A stretch of 64,000 nucleotides of DNA from Fibrobacterota bacterium (GTDB lineage Bacteria; Fibrobacterota; Chitinivibrionia; Chitinivibrionales; Chitinispirillaceae): the NCBI GenBank assembly GCA_023412475.1, contig JAEYNR010000031.1, positions 62,001-126,000 on the forward strand, in the 5' to 3' direction. Positions 1 to 8,604 of this stretch are shown in pieces. Position numbers and translations under genes: made by a program. Numbering within the stretch: position 1 is the stretch's first letter; each line of letters starts with the position of its first letter. The notes beneath the pieces are model-generated. The model was not told the DNA's origin and made no database searches. It was given only the letters and a program-made list of their open reading frames with translations.

Positions 1-2766
1 AATCATGAGCAGAATTTATCGCAACTTAGAAATATTAATAAAGAGTTGCATAGATCAAATGAAGAGCTGCATGCGGAAAACGAAAAAGGTGAGATTTCCC
101 ATGAAAAACTTCAATCTCTCAGCAAGGAACTGATCACCGTCAACAATCAACTGCTGGAAAAAAACAATGAATTGGAAACTATTAATAATGATCTCAATAA
201 TTTTTTAACCAGCGCTGCTATTCCTGCACTATTTATAGATGAACAGCTCAGAGTTCGACGCTTTACTCCGGCATTAACTAAACTTGTAAAACTTCTACCG
301 GTTGATATCGGAAAGCCGCTTACCAATTTTGCATACGAAAAATTGGGCTTCGGGTTGATGGATCAAGCCCGGATAGTAATACGTGGAGGGGAAGTACAGC
401 GAGAAGAAGTTTCGATAATCGGTTCCTGCTTTCTTCGTACTATTCGACCGTATACTACAGGTAATAACCGGGTACAGGTAGTGATTGTGACCTTTGCAGA
501 TATTACAGATATTAAAAAGGCGGAATCAAGTTTGCGCGAATCAGAGGAAAAATTCCGTATAGTTGCTGATTTTACCTACGATTGGGAGTACTGGTTAGAC
601 AAAAACAACCGTTTTCTGTATGTAACACCTTCATGTAAGCATGTCACAGGATACAGCCGCGAAGAGTTTATGAACGATCCATCACTATATGGCCGCATTA
701 TTCATCCGGAAGACCGCGATCGGGTTACAAAGCATCTTGCGAATGATCCAACAAGTGTCCAAGATTTTGAGCTGGAATTCAGGATCATACACCGCAACGG
801 GGATGTCCGCTGGATAAACCATGCATGCAGACCGGTACAGGTAGAATCGGACAAATATTCGGGCCCGGAGATTCGGGGGAGGCGGGCAGTAAATCGTGAT
901 ATAACCATTCGTAAGCAGGCTGAAAAAACACTGAGGGAAAACGAGAATAAGTTCTCGATCTCTTTCAAGAGCAGCCCAGGATTCATGTACATCAGTGATC
1001 TGGAAACTGGCTTATTCATCGATGCAAATGAGGCATTTTGCAGAATGATTGGCTTTGTAAGAGAAGAGATTCTCGGGCATACCTCGACGGAACTGAGAAT
1101 AGTCAGACCTGAAGAACGAGAGAAATTATTTTCAAAATTGAAAGAAGAGGGCCATATCCTAAACCATGATGCTAAGATACGTAATAAAAACGGCGAGAGC
1201 CGTGACATATTGTATTCCGCAGAAGTGATCAAGTTGGGAGAAAAACAGTGTGTTCTCTCTACAGGAATCGACATTACCGAAAGAAACATAACACAAGCTG
1301 CTTTGCAGGTCGCTGCTGAGCGTTTCAACCGGATTATTTCCTCCAACATTGTCGGAATTATTATCGCTGATTTCACTGGAATCATTTGGTTTGCCAATGA
1401 TTACTTTCTTAACATTATTGGCTATAATCAGCAGGATTTGGCACAGAACAAGATCAACATGAATAAAATAACACCTGATGAATTTCAGCATCTTGATCAT
1501 GATGCATTCAGTCAACTAAATAAAAACGGTATTGCCGCTCCTTATGAAAAGCAATTTGATCGTAAAGACGGTTCCCGGGTGTGGGTATATCTTTCCGATA
1601 CTATTCTTCCCGGTCCACAGCACCACATTATAGCATTTGTGCTTGATATTACTAAGCGAAAAAAAGCTGAAGAGGCCCTACGCAAGAGCGAAGCCGGTCT
1701 TAAGCGTTCTCAGGCGATTGCTCACCTTGGCAGTTGGGAACTTGACCTGGTTACAAATCGCCTTACCTGGTCAGATGAGGTGTATTGGATTTTTGATCTT
1801 AAGTATCAGGATTTTGGTGGTACTTATGAAGAATTTCTCTCTCATGTTCATCCAGAGGACAGGGACGCAGTTGATTCTGCCTATGCCGGGTCAATTCGAG
1901 ATGGTCGGGATTACTATGAGATTGAACACCGTGTAATCCGCAAATGCACCGGTGAAATCCGGTACGTTCACGAGAAGTGTCATCATATACGCGATCAGCA
2001 GGGTAAAATTGTGCGATCAGTAGGTATGGTACATGGCATTACCAATCGCAAACAAGCCGAGCTCCAGCTTAAAAAATACGCTGATGAGCTTGCTGCTGCA
2101 AACCGTGATCTGGAATCTTTCTCCTATTCAGTTTCTCATGATATGAGAAATCCTTTAGGTATAATCAGTGGTTTTATCACTATCCTGAAAGAAGATTATT
2201 CTAAATCACTGGATGAGGAGGGGCGCGAATATCTGGAGCGAATTTGCGAAAGTATCAGAAAAATGCAATTGCTTATCGATGATATGCTTTCCCTTTCACG
2301 CGTTGGCAGACAAGAGATAAAAAGAGAAGATGTCGATCTTAGTGATTTAGTGCACGATTTGCTGGATGAGCTCCAGAGAAGCGAGCCCGAAAGGAAGGTG
2401 GAAATAGTTATCCAGGATAATCTACATGCCAGTGCCGATCTAAGCCTGATCCGTTTGGCTATTGACAATGTGCTACGAAACGCATGGAAATTCACTTCCA
2501 CAAAAAAGAATGCCCGAATTGAGTTTGGCAGCACTGTCGTAGATAACAACACCACCTTCTTTGTTAGTGATAATGGTGTGGGATTCAATATGGAATTTGC
2601 TCAAAGGATATTTGAGCCATTCAAACGTGGACATACTGATAAACAGTTTAGTGGAACCGGAGTAGGATTATCGATTGTGAAAAGAGTAATCGCTGGTCAT
2701 GGAGGAAAGATATGGGCGGAAGGTAGGCCCGGGGAAGGGGCAAGCATCTTTTTCACTTTACCATGA
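1..2766 (+). CDS. Multi-PAS sensor histidine kinase, C-terminal part (CheB/CheR-PAS kinase type), 5' end outside window
   Basis: The reading frame is open from base 1, so the gene starts upstream; 921 residues are visible. The first 65 or so form a Glu/Asn/Leu-rich coiled coil, followed by a PAS domain with the RRFTP motif. That pair is typical of the segment after CheB-CheR in chemotaxis methylesterase/methyltransferase fusions, so the missing N-terminus may carry those domains (inference). Four further PAS/PAC domains follow, then a HisKA domain with phospho-acceptor His near residue 713 (SVSHDMRNPL). The HATPase domain has an N-box (NVLRNAWKF), a G1 box (DNGVGFN) and a G2 box (GTGVGLSIVKR). 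There are no membrane segments, so it probably senses cytoplasmic signals. It faces another kinase gene tail to tail, about 220 bp away. Kinase assignment is secure; the CheB/CheR link is moderate. Confidence 0.85.
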   Translation, partial: NHEQNLSQLRNINKELHRSNEELHAENEKGEISHEKLQSLSKELITVNNQLLEKNNELETINNDLNNFLTSAAIPALFIDEQLRVRRFTPALTKLVKLLPVDIGKPLTNFAYEKLGFGLMDQARIVIRGGEVQREEVSIIGSCFLRTIRPYTTGNNRVQVVIVTFADITDIKKAESSLRESEEKFRIVADFTYDWEYWLDKNNRFLYVTPSCKHVTGYSREEFMNDPSLYGRIIHPEDRDRVTKHLANDPTSVQDFELEFRIIHRNGDVRWINHACRPVQVESDKYSGPEIRGRRAVNRDITIRKQAEKTLRENENKFSISFKSSPGFMYISDLETGLFIDANEAFCRMIGFVREEILGHTSTELRIVRPEEREKLFSKLKEEGHILNHDAKIRNKNGESRDILYSAEVIKLGEKQCVLSTGIDITERNITQAALQVAAERFNRIISSNIVGIIIADFTGIIWFANDYFLNIIGYNQQDLAQNKINMNKITPDEFQHLDHDAFSQLNKNGIAAPYEKQFDRKDGSRVWVYLSDTILPGPQHHIIAFVLDITKRKKAEEALRKSEAGLKRSQAIAHLGSWELDLVTNRLTWSDEVYWIFDLKYQDFGGTYEEFLSHVHPEDRDAVDSAYAGSIRDGRDYYEIEHRVIRKCTGEIRYVHEKCHHIRDQQGKIVRSVGMVHGITNRKQAELQLKKYADELAAANRDLESFSYSVSHDMRNPLGIISGFITILKEDYSKSLDEEGREYLERICESIRKMQLLIDDMLSLSRVGRQEIKREDVDLSDLVHDLLDELQRSEPERKVEIVIQDNLHASADLSLIRLAIDNVLRNAWKFTSTKKNARIEFGSTVVDNNTTFFVSDNGVGFNMEFAQRIFEPFKRGHTDKQFSGTGVGLSIVKRVIAGHGGKIWAEGRPGEGASIFFTLP

Positions 2767-2985
2767 AACCGCAGTAACTGATAAGAAACTGCCAGGAAGC
2801 TGAATGATTCTATTTTGGACTTATTTGCAATTTACAGTTGTCGAACAAAACGGGCAGTTACCTTCTCGAAGCCATCACAGAACCGCAGTAGCAGCTTTCA
2901 CACATACAGCTCTTTTCAAACATTTAAAGGTAATTCGTGTAAACCAGTTGCGATACATCTGAAGTGCCTGGTCTAACTGATCCCA

Positions 2986-5091
2986 TCAAAGCAGCTCTGA
3001 GATCATCTCCACAAGTTTCACTCTATGAAAGGGTTTACGCAGAAATCCCGATGCTCCCAGTCGACTCAAAGTCTCATGATCTTCCCCCCTGGAAAAACTG
3101 GATGAAATAATTACAGGCAATGAAGGATCTATAGAGTGGATACTCATAAGGGTTTCTTTGCCCCCCATTACCGGCATAATTAAATCCAGGATCACCAGAC
3201 TGATCTCTTTGCGATGCCCGTTGTAAAGCTCGATGCCTCTCTTCCCGTTCTCAGCAGTAATGACCCGATAACCCTGTCTGGAAAGAATCGTAGAAGCAGT
3301 AACCTGTACCAGCTCTTCATCGTCAATAAGAAGTATCGTTGCATTGTTTTGAGGCGCTATAGGTTCTGAGGTGGGCTGTTCCACATGCAGATCGGCTATT
3401 GGCAGATGCACGTGAAAAGTGGTTCCTTTACCGACTTGAGAATGGGCTGTTATTGCTCCATGATGTTCTGCAACGGTGCCATAGGCAGCCAAAAGTCCCA
3501 GACCAGTTCCTATGTTATGTTCTTTGGTGGTGAAAAAAGGCTCAAAAATCCTGGAGATCACCTCTGGTGCCATCCCATGTCCAGTGTCACTTACCGTTAT
3601 CTTAACGAAAGTGCCTTCAGAAATATCAAAAGTAGATAACTCACAATTTCTACTGTCTAATTCGACTGTCTCAGCAGAAAAGGTTAGATGACCGCCCAGT
3701 GGCATTGCATGTGCTGCATTTATGCCCAGGTTAAGAAATACATTCTGCAAAAGTGATTCATCACCCTCTATCCAAAACGAGTTTTTCTGGTAATTCTCGC
3801 TTATACTAATATTTTTATCGATTGTATGGCGCAGAATTGATGCTGTATCGCTCAAAATGGGGATAATATTTATCTTTTTTATTACTGTTGTTTCTTTACG
3901 GGAAAAAGCCAGAAGCTTTCTGGTCAGTACGCTGGCTTTTTCGGCAGATGTCAATATAAGATCCACATAATGTTTGTATTGCTGATCTGTGACATTAGAA
4001 TCCCGCAGAAGTTCTGCACCTCCGATAATTCCAGAAAGTGTGTTGTTAAAGTCATGAGCGATTCCTCCGGCTAAAGTACCAATCGATTCCATTTTCTGAA
4101 TATGCTTTATTCGCTCCTGAAGTGCATTTCTTTCCCCAAGAGTCTTTTTTATCTGAGAAATGTCACGCACCAGTGCTTCAATGCCAGAAAAATCTCCTTT
4201 ATTGAGATATGTTCTGGCATTAACCAATACCCAGAGATGGCTGCCATCCTTCTTTTTGAACTCAGTTTCAAAGTTACTAATGCTTCCTGATTTACGCACA
4301 ACCGACAGAAGAGATTCGCCTGAATTGGAATTTACAGAAAAATTTTCTATGCTTTTCCCCAATAAATCATCGGGCTTGTAACCGAGCACCCTTTCACAAG
4401 AGGGGGTAATAATGATAATTGTGCCATTTTGGTCAGTCTGGAAACCCACATCAATAAGATTTTCAAAGAGGGAACGATATCTATTTTCAGATACCTTTAA
4501 CACCTCTTTCATTTTATAGCGGTGCTCCTCAAAAGACATTAGCAGCCCGCTTAGAAAGACGCTTATAAAAATGGTAGACCCATATGGGATGGTTGTTTTC
4601 TTAAGTATTTCTATTCCTGTCTGGAGATCTTTAATGAAAAAAAAGCCCGGAAGAATAAAGAGTAGGGCAACTATGGCAGTTAGGGCTGCTTTAATAACGG
4701 TATTTAACTTATTTCGATGATGATAGAATACTACGCCTGTAATTACAGCAAGAATAATTAATAGTGGCTCCAGTGTTCCGCTTTTCCCAAGATATATTTG
4801 GTAAAATGTCGCGGATATAGCACATATCAGGCTAACTACCAGCCCCCCAAAAACTCCACTGAGAATAATGACTGCATTGCGCAGGTCGAAAGAAACGCCA
4901 TCATAGAGCGGAATTTTAAACCGCATACAAAAGATGGCTGCTGCTGCGAAAAGTAGTCCCATACTGATCTGGCGATAAAGTGGTCTGCTGGAAGCCAGGA
5001 TTCTGTAAAGATAACTGTAAGCCGCAATCAGAACGATTAATATCGCTAAATTATTGAATAGGCCACAGAAATGGGAAGAGCCGTGAAGCAT
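2986..5091 (-). CDS. Membrane hybrid histidine kinase: 5TM-5TMR_LYT sensor, PAS, HisKA/HATPase, receiver
   Basis: The protein has 701 residues. Residues 1-190 contain five to six hydrophobic helices with the spacing and charged turns of the 5TM-5TMR (LytS-like) sensor. A PAS domain lies at about 200-315. HisKA carries His346 in GGIAHDFNN, the class found with local receivers, followed by an HATPase with DTGHGM and GTGLGL boxes. The C-terminal receiver (584-701) has acceptor Asp636 (LDLIMP) and the conserved Lys in RKPF. No DNA-binding output is attached, so phosphate presumably passes on to a separate partner not identified here. The ATG at 5091 is the first in frame. It is monocistronic, convergent with the multi-PAS kinase and divergent from the GH43 gene. 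Confidence 0.88.
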   Translation of the reverse strand: MLHGSSHFCGLFNNLAILIVLIAAYSYLYRILASSRPLYRQISMGLLFAAAAIFCMRFKIPLYDGVSFDLRNAVIILSGVFGGLVVSLICAISATFYQIYLGKSGTLEPLLIILAVITGVVFYHHRNKLNTVIKAALTAIVALLFILPGFFFIKDLQTGIEILKKTTIPYGSTIFISVFLSGLLMSFEEHRYKMKEVLKVSENRYRSLFENLIDVGFQTDQNGTIIIITPSCERVLGYKPDDLLGKSIENFSVNSNSGESLLSVVRKSGSISNFETEFKKKDGSHLWVLVNARTYLNKGDFSGIEALVRDISQIKKTLGERNALQERIKHIQKMESIGTLAGGIAHDFNNTLSGIIGGAELLRDSNVTDQQYKHYVDLILTSAEKASVLTRKLLAFSRKETTVIKKINIIPILSDTASILRHTIDKNISISENYQKNSFWIEGDESLLQNVFLNLGINAAHAMPLGGHLTFSAETVELDSRNCELSTFDISEGTFVKITVSDTGHGMAPEVISRIFEPFFTTKEHNIGTGLGLLAAYGTVAEHHGAITAHSQVGKGTTFHVHLPIADLHVEQPTSEPIAPQNNATILLIDDEELVQVTASTILSRQGYRVITAENGKRGIELYNGHRKEISLVILDLIMPVMGGKETLMSIHSIDPSLPVIISSSFSRGEDHETLSRLGASGFLRKPFHRVKLVEMISELL

Positions 5092-5470
5092 GTTAAATTT
5101 TCACTTTCAGCACGCAGTATTTGCGAATATAAAAAAGCCTAATTTAAATCATTTGAACTCTGGATAATCATCCCTTTTTAGATCATAATTTTGTTTGCTA
5201 TCTCATTTTATCTGATTTGCATAAATTTATCAATTTAATTAACTTAAATTCACCACTAAAAATTATGCTTGTGTGTGTAATGGGGGAGCAAAGTACTTAA
5301 ATGGGCTGACAGAAATAGGAAATGAGAAAAAATTTACTGAAAGTGCAGGGCTAAATAGGTATTTTAAATGTTAAAGCGCTTAAAAAGTATCTGAATGGTC
5401 TATTAAACCAAAAAAGCGAAAAACAACAGCCTTTCTCTGTTTGGCATTAAACAAAAAAAAGGTGATATTT
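5092..5470. other. Divergent AT-rich intergenic region upstream of the GH43 gene
   Basis: About 380 bp with no convincing gene. It must hold the promoters for the minus-strand hybrid kinase and the plus-strand hemicellulase genes. The only discrete element I can point to is the short GC-centred palindrome annotated at 5371-5384. Confidence 0.6.
5371..5384. promoter_or_regulatory. Candidate LacI-type operator ahead of the xylan/arabinan cluster
   Basis: TTAAAGCGCTTAAA has a perfect AAGCGCTT core, the even-length CG-centred palindrome typical of LacI/GalR and cre-like operators. It lies about 90 bp before the GH43 start. There is no LacI gene in the window, so the regulator is unknown. Evidence is only the motif and its position. 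Confidence 0.3.
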
Positions 5471-6688
5471 ATGTTGAAACCAATCAAAGCAGCGGCAGTA
5501 TTCACATTTTTACTGATTTTTTCAGTTATTCCCACATTTGCCGATGATCCATTTACTGCTTATCTTTTCGCCTATTTTACCGGAAACAACAAAACTCAGG
5601 AAGCAATCCGCTTTGCTATAAGTGATGATGCACATAATTTCAAAGCTCTCAATAACAACAATCCTGTGATCCGTTCCGAAGAGATCAGTTCCACTGGTGG
5701 GGTGCGCGATCCTCACATTCTGCGCGGAGAAAATAACGATTATTACATGGTCGTTACTGACATGGTTTCTGCCAACGGATGGGCATCAAACAGGGGGCTG
5801 GTGTTGCTTCGATCGACTAATCTCATTGATTGGACTTCTAGTGCCATCAACATTCCCAAGACATTTCCGGACTATTCTTCAGCGGATCGCGTGTGGGCAC
5901 CACAGGTTATTTTTGATCCTGAGGTTGGCAAATACATGGTATATTTCGCAATGAGGCTGGGCCCCGGCGTTACTGACAAGCTTTATTACAGTTATGCCGA
6001 CACTACCTTTACCAGACTTGAGACTGCACCTAAATTGCTTTATGCATATAATGGCAATGCTGCGATCGATGCAGATATAATTTATAAAGACGGCACATAT
6101 CATCTTTTTTTCAAGACCGAAGGAAGTGGAAACGGCATAAAATCAGCTATATCAAAAAAACTAACTGAAGGGTATGAACTGTATGACAAGTACCTGCAGG
6201 TCACAAATGCGGCTGTTGAAGGCTCTTGTGTGTTTCGCCTGATCGATTCGGATACTTATGTTCTTATGTATGATGTATACACTTCAGGAAAGTATGAATT
6301 TGCATTAAGCACTGACCTAAAAAATTTTTCCAAAGATCCTGAACCCATCTCCTTTAACTTTACTCCCAGACATGGAACGGTGATCCCCATTACCGATAAA
6401 GAAAAAAATGCGCTGCTTGCAAAATGGGATCCTGTCGCTGTATCCAAATCCCTTAAGAACCCGGTGGAACAAAGAATACGCTGGTCTGGAAAGACTCTTG
6501 AACTGTCTTTTGGCAACAGGGAATTATCAGGAACTGTTTCGGTGGTCAATCTTTGCGGCAGAGAAGTGCTGCGAAAGGCAGTTTCGGGGAAGGTGGCCAG
6601 AATACAAATGTCAAACATGCCGTCAGGAGTTTACCATATTAAAATGAATTCAGCAAAGCACTTACGTTCCAGAATCATATTAAGGTAA
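5471..6688 (+). CDS. Secreted GH43 glycosidase (arabinofuranosidase/xylosidase type) with C-terminal sorting module
   Basis: The start is placed at ATG 5471, which has AAGGTGA about 6 bp upstream; an in-frame TTG at 5441 has no such site. The first 25 residues form a signal peptide (a Lys, then a hydrophobic stretch ending TFA-DDP). A five-bladed-propeller GH43 body follows. GVRDPH carries the likely catalytic base Asp, an Asp in AAIDADIIY is the likely pKa modulator, and VEGSCVF carries the likely catalytic acid Glu. The last 70 residues (from about RWSGKTLEL, ending MPSGVYHIKM...RIILR) are a beta-rich module of the type IX/Por sorting-domain kind. It is followed after 63 bp by the GH10 xylanase on the same strand, so the two probably act together on arabinoxylan. 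Exact substrate cannot be told from sequence. Confidence 0.85.
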   Translation: MLKPIKAAAVFTFLLIFSVIPTFADDPFTAYLFAYFTGNNKTQEAIRFAISDDAHNFKALNNNNPVIRSEEISSTGGVRDPHILRGENNDYYMVVTDMVSANGWASNRGLVLLRSTNLIDWTSSAINIPKTFPDYSSADRVWAPQVIFDPEVGKYMVYFAMRLGPGVTDKLYYSYADTTFTRLETAPKLLYAYNGNAAIDADIIYKDGTYHLFFKTEGSGNGIKSAISKKLTEGYELYDKYLQVTNAAVEGSCVFRLIDSDTYVLMYDVYTSGKYEFALSTDLKNFSKDPEPISFNFTPRHGTVIPITDKEKNALLAKWDPVAVSKSLKNPVEQRIRWSGKTLELSFGNRELSGTVSVVNLCGREVLRKAVSGKVARIQMSNMPSGVYHIKMNSAKHLRSRIILR

Positions 6689-6751
6689 AACGCTGATCTT
6701 GATCAAGTTGAAAATAAAATTTAAGGGGAATTACAGTTCAAAGGAGACAGG

Positions 6752-8077
6752 ATGAATAAACTAACAAAAACCTTACTTTTTATTACCATCACGATAGCAG
6801 CTCTTAATGCACAGGAGACCTTGAGAGAACTTGCAGCAAAAATCAATCTTAACATTGGAACTTGTGTTGGCGGTACTTTTTATTATAATAATGAGCCCCA
6901 ATATACTGAAGTAATGAATCGCGAGTTCAATACCCTGGTTGCCGAAAATGAGATGAAACCAGATGCTCTCCACAGAGATCGCGGTCGTCCAAATTTCACT
7001 ACTGCTGACAGGCTGATCGATCATGCTCAAAAGAATAATATGAAAGTTCGCGGTCATACTCTCTGCTGGCATGCCCAGAATCCGGGTTGGATATCACAAA
7101 ATTCATGGAACCGTCAACAGGCTCTTGAAGCTTTGAATCAACATATCAGCCTGATTATGGACCATTTTAAAGGGAAAGTGTATCAATGGGATGTTATCAA
7201 TGAATTATGGAATGATGCACAAAACCCGGTTATGAGAACCAATAATCCCTGGTATGCCAAAATAGGTGAAGATTTTGTGGATTCTGCGTTTGTCTATGCA
7301 CATCGTGCAGATCCTGAAGCAAGACTGTTTTACAACGATTATAATAACAGCACCATAAATGCCAAGTCCACTGCCATGTATAACAAAATTAAAAAGATGG
7401 TTCAAAACGGAGTGCCGATCCATGGCATTGGTTTTCAGGCTCATCACACAGAGCCTGAATGGAATGATAACTTTAAAAATAGTCTCAAAGAGAACATAGA
7501 ACGTTTTACCGATCTTGGTCTTGAGGTTGTCTTTACTGAAGTTGATGTAAGAATTACCTCCCCTACAGACGATCAGAAACTTACCAATCAGGCAAAAATG
7601 TATAAAGCGATGCTTGAAGCTGCGTTGGAAAGTAAGGGTACGACAACATTTGTGATATGGGGATTTACTGATAAACACTCCTGGATTCCGATGACATTTT
7701 CTGGCACCAATGATGGACTGATTTTTACAAGAGATTACAAAAAGAAACCTGCTTACGATTCACTGGCTGCCGTTTTTTTAAGAGCACAGGAAAATGATGT
7801 CAAGTCAATATCAAAAAAAGCTCCCTCATCGATTATCATAAATCAGAATGGATCTTTTTTGAAGGTTAACTTAAATTCATTGAATACCGGAAAAGCATCT
7901 TTCATGCTTTATACTATGAATGGAAACCTTGTTAAGGAATCTTCAATACAGGCTGTTTCGGGACAAAACAGCTCATATAATTTTAATGTATCAAATATTG
8001 CGAACGGCTTCTATCTTGCAAAAATATTTTATAATAAAGACCGTTTGTATCAATCTAAAATAATGATTTTAAAATGA
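6752..8077 (+). CDS. Secreted GH10 endo-1,4-beta-xylanase with C-terminal sorting module
   Basis: 441 residues. ATG 6752 follows AAAGGAGACAGG. The signal peptide is residues 1-20 (TIAALNA-QE). The GH10 (beta/alpha)8 barrel spans about 25-345. The acid/base is Glu151 in WDVINELWND and the nucleophile is Glu263 in FTEVDVRI. The family substrate-binding stretches WHAQNPGW and GFQAHH are also present. Residues 365-441 form a beta-sandwich sorting-like tail (LYTMNGNLVKES, ANGFYLAKI, final Lys), parallel to that of the GH43 neighbour. It should cleave xylan backbone outside the cell or at its surface. It lies 63 bp after the GH43 gene, most likely in one transcript, and 0.5 kb before a sugar porter. 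Confidence 0.93.
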   Translation: MNKLTKTLLFITITIAALNAQETLRELAAKINLNIGTCVGGTFYYNNEPQYTEVMNREFNTLVAENEMKPDALHRDRGRPNFTTADRLIDHAQKNNMKVRGHTLCWHAQNPGWISQNSWNRQQALEALNQHISLIMDHFKGKVYQWDVINELWNDAQNPVMRTNNPWYAKIGEDFVDSAFVYAHRADPEARLFYNDYNNSTINAKSTAMYNKIKKMVQNGVPIHGIGFQAHHTEPEWNDNFKNSLKENIERFTDLGLEVVFTEVDVRITSPTDDQKLTNQAKMYKAMLEAALESKGTTTFVIWGFTDKHSWIPMTFSGTNDGLIFTRDYKKKPAYDSLAAVFLRAQENDVKSISKKAPSSIIINQNGSFLKVNLNSLNTGKASFMLYTMNGNLVKESSIQAVSGQNSSYNFNVSNIANGFYLAKIFYNKDRLYQSKIMILK

Positions 8078-8604
8078 TGATGCATCTGGTATAGGAGGCT
8101 TTTGAAAATCGATATTTCCATTATGTAGTGTCCGGTTAATCAACAAAGGGAAAAGACTGCAGTGCATCTATCATGTAAATTATCTTTGAACCAGTTAACA
8201 TTTAATTTACCTGGATAATGATTTACACTTTTTTTACCGGACACTACTGGCAAACCATTATCAACCTTATTTTTTTTGAAGAAGAGTGTATGAAGAGAAA
8301 CTGTGGAATATCTGACTTCCTTTTTACAGAAGAGCTTAGCATTGAAACATAGTTTTTTTGTAAGGTTTTGATATAATAATATATCATTGTATGAAATATG
8401 ATATCATATTTTTACCTTCAAAAATGCTCATTAAACTTATATTACATTCCTATAGTCTAAATGGAAAACTTACATTTAGCAGTTGGAAAAAAATGTACTT
8501 TTTAAATATATTACAAATACCGCAGTGGACACTTAGCAAACACTAAGTCTATTCATTTATAGAAACAATCAATATCTTCCAGAAAAGAAAGGGGAAATTT
8601 GGTT
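8078..8604. other. Intergenic region between xylanase and sugar porter
   Basis: About 530 bp without a gene. It contains the MITE-like element at 8125-8247, then very AT-rich DNA. An inverted repeat lies at 8531-8548 (ACTTAG-N6-CTAAGT), 56 bp before the porter start, and could be an operator. The porter therefore probably has its own promoter. Confidence 0.5.
8125..8247. mobile_element. 123-bp MITE-like element with 12-bp terminal inverted repeats
   Basis: The ends are perfect inverted repeats of 12 bp: GTAGTGTCCGGT at 8125-8136 and ACCGGACACTAC at 8236-8247. There is no coding capacity between them. A TAGTGTCCGG-type end resembles termini of IS elements of the IS4/IS5 kind (impression from memory). 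No clear target-site duplication is visible. A non-autonomous remnant mobilised in trans is the simplest reading; a long-range regulatory hairpin is the alternative. Confidence 0.55.

Noticed and set aside
702..1397. 231-codon minus-strand ORF
   Set aside because: Antisense shadow of the PAS domains of the multi-PAS kinase, with Ser-rich non-protein character.
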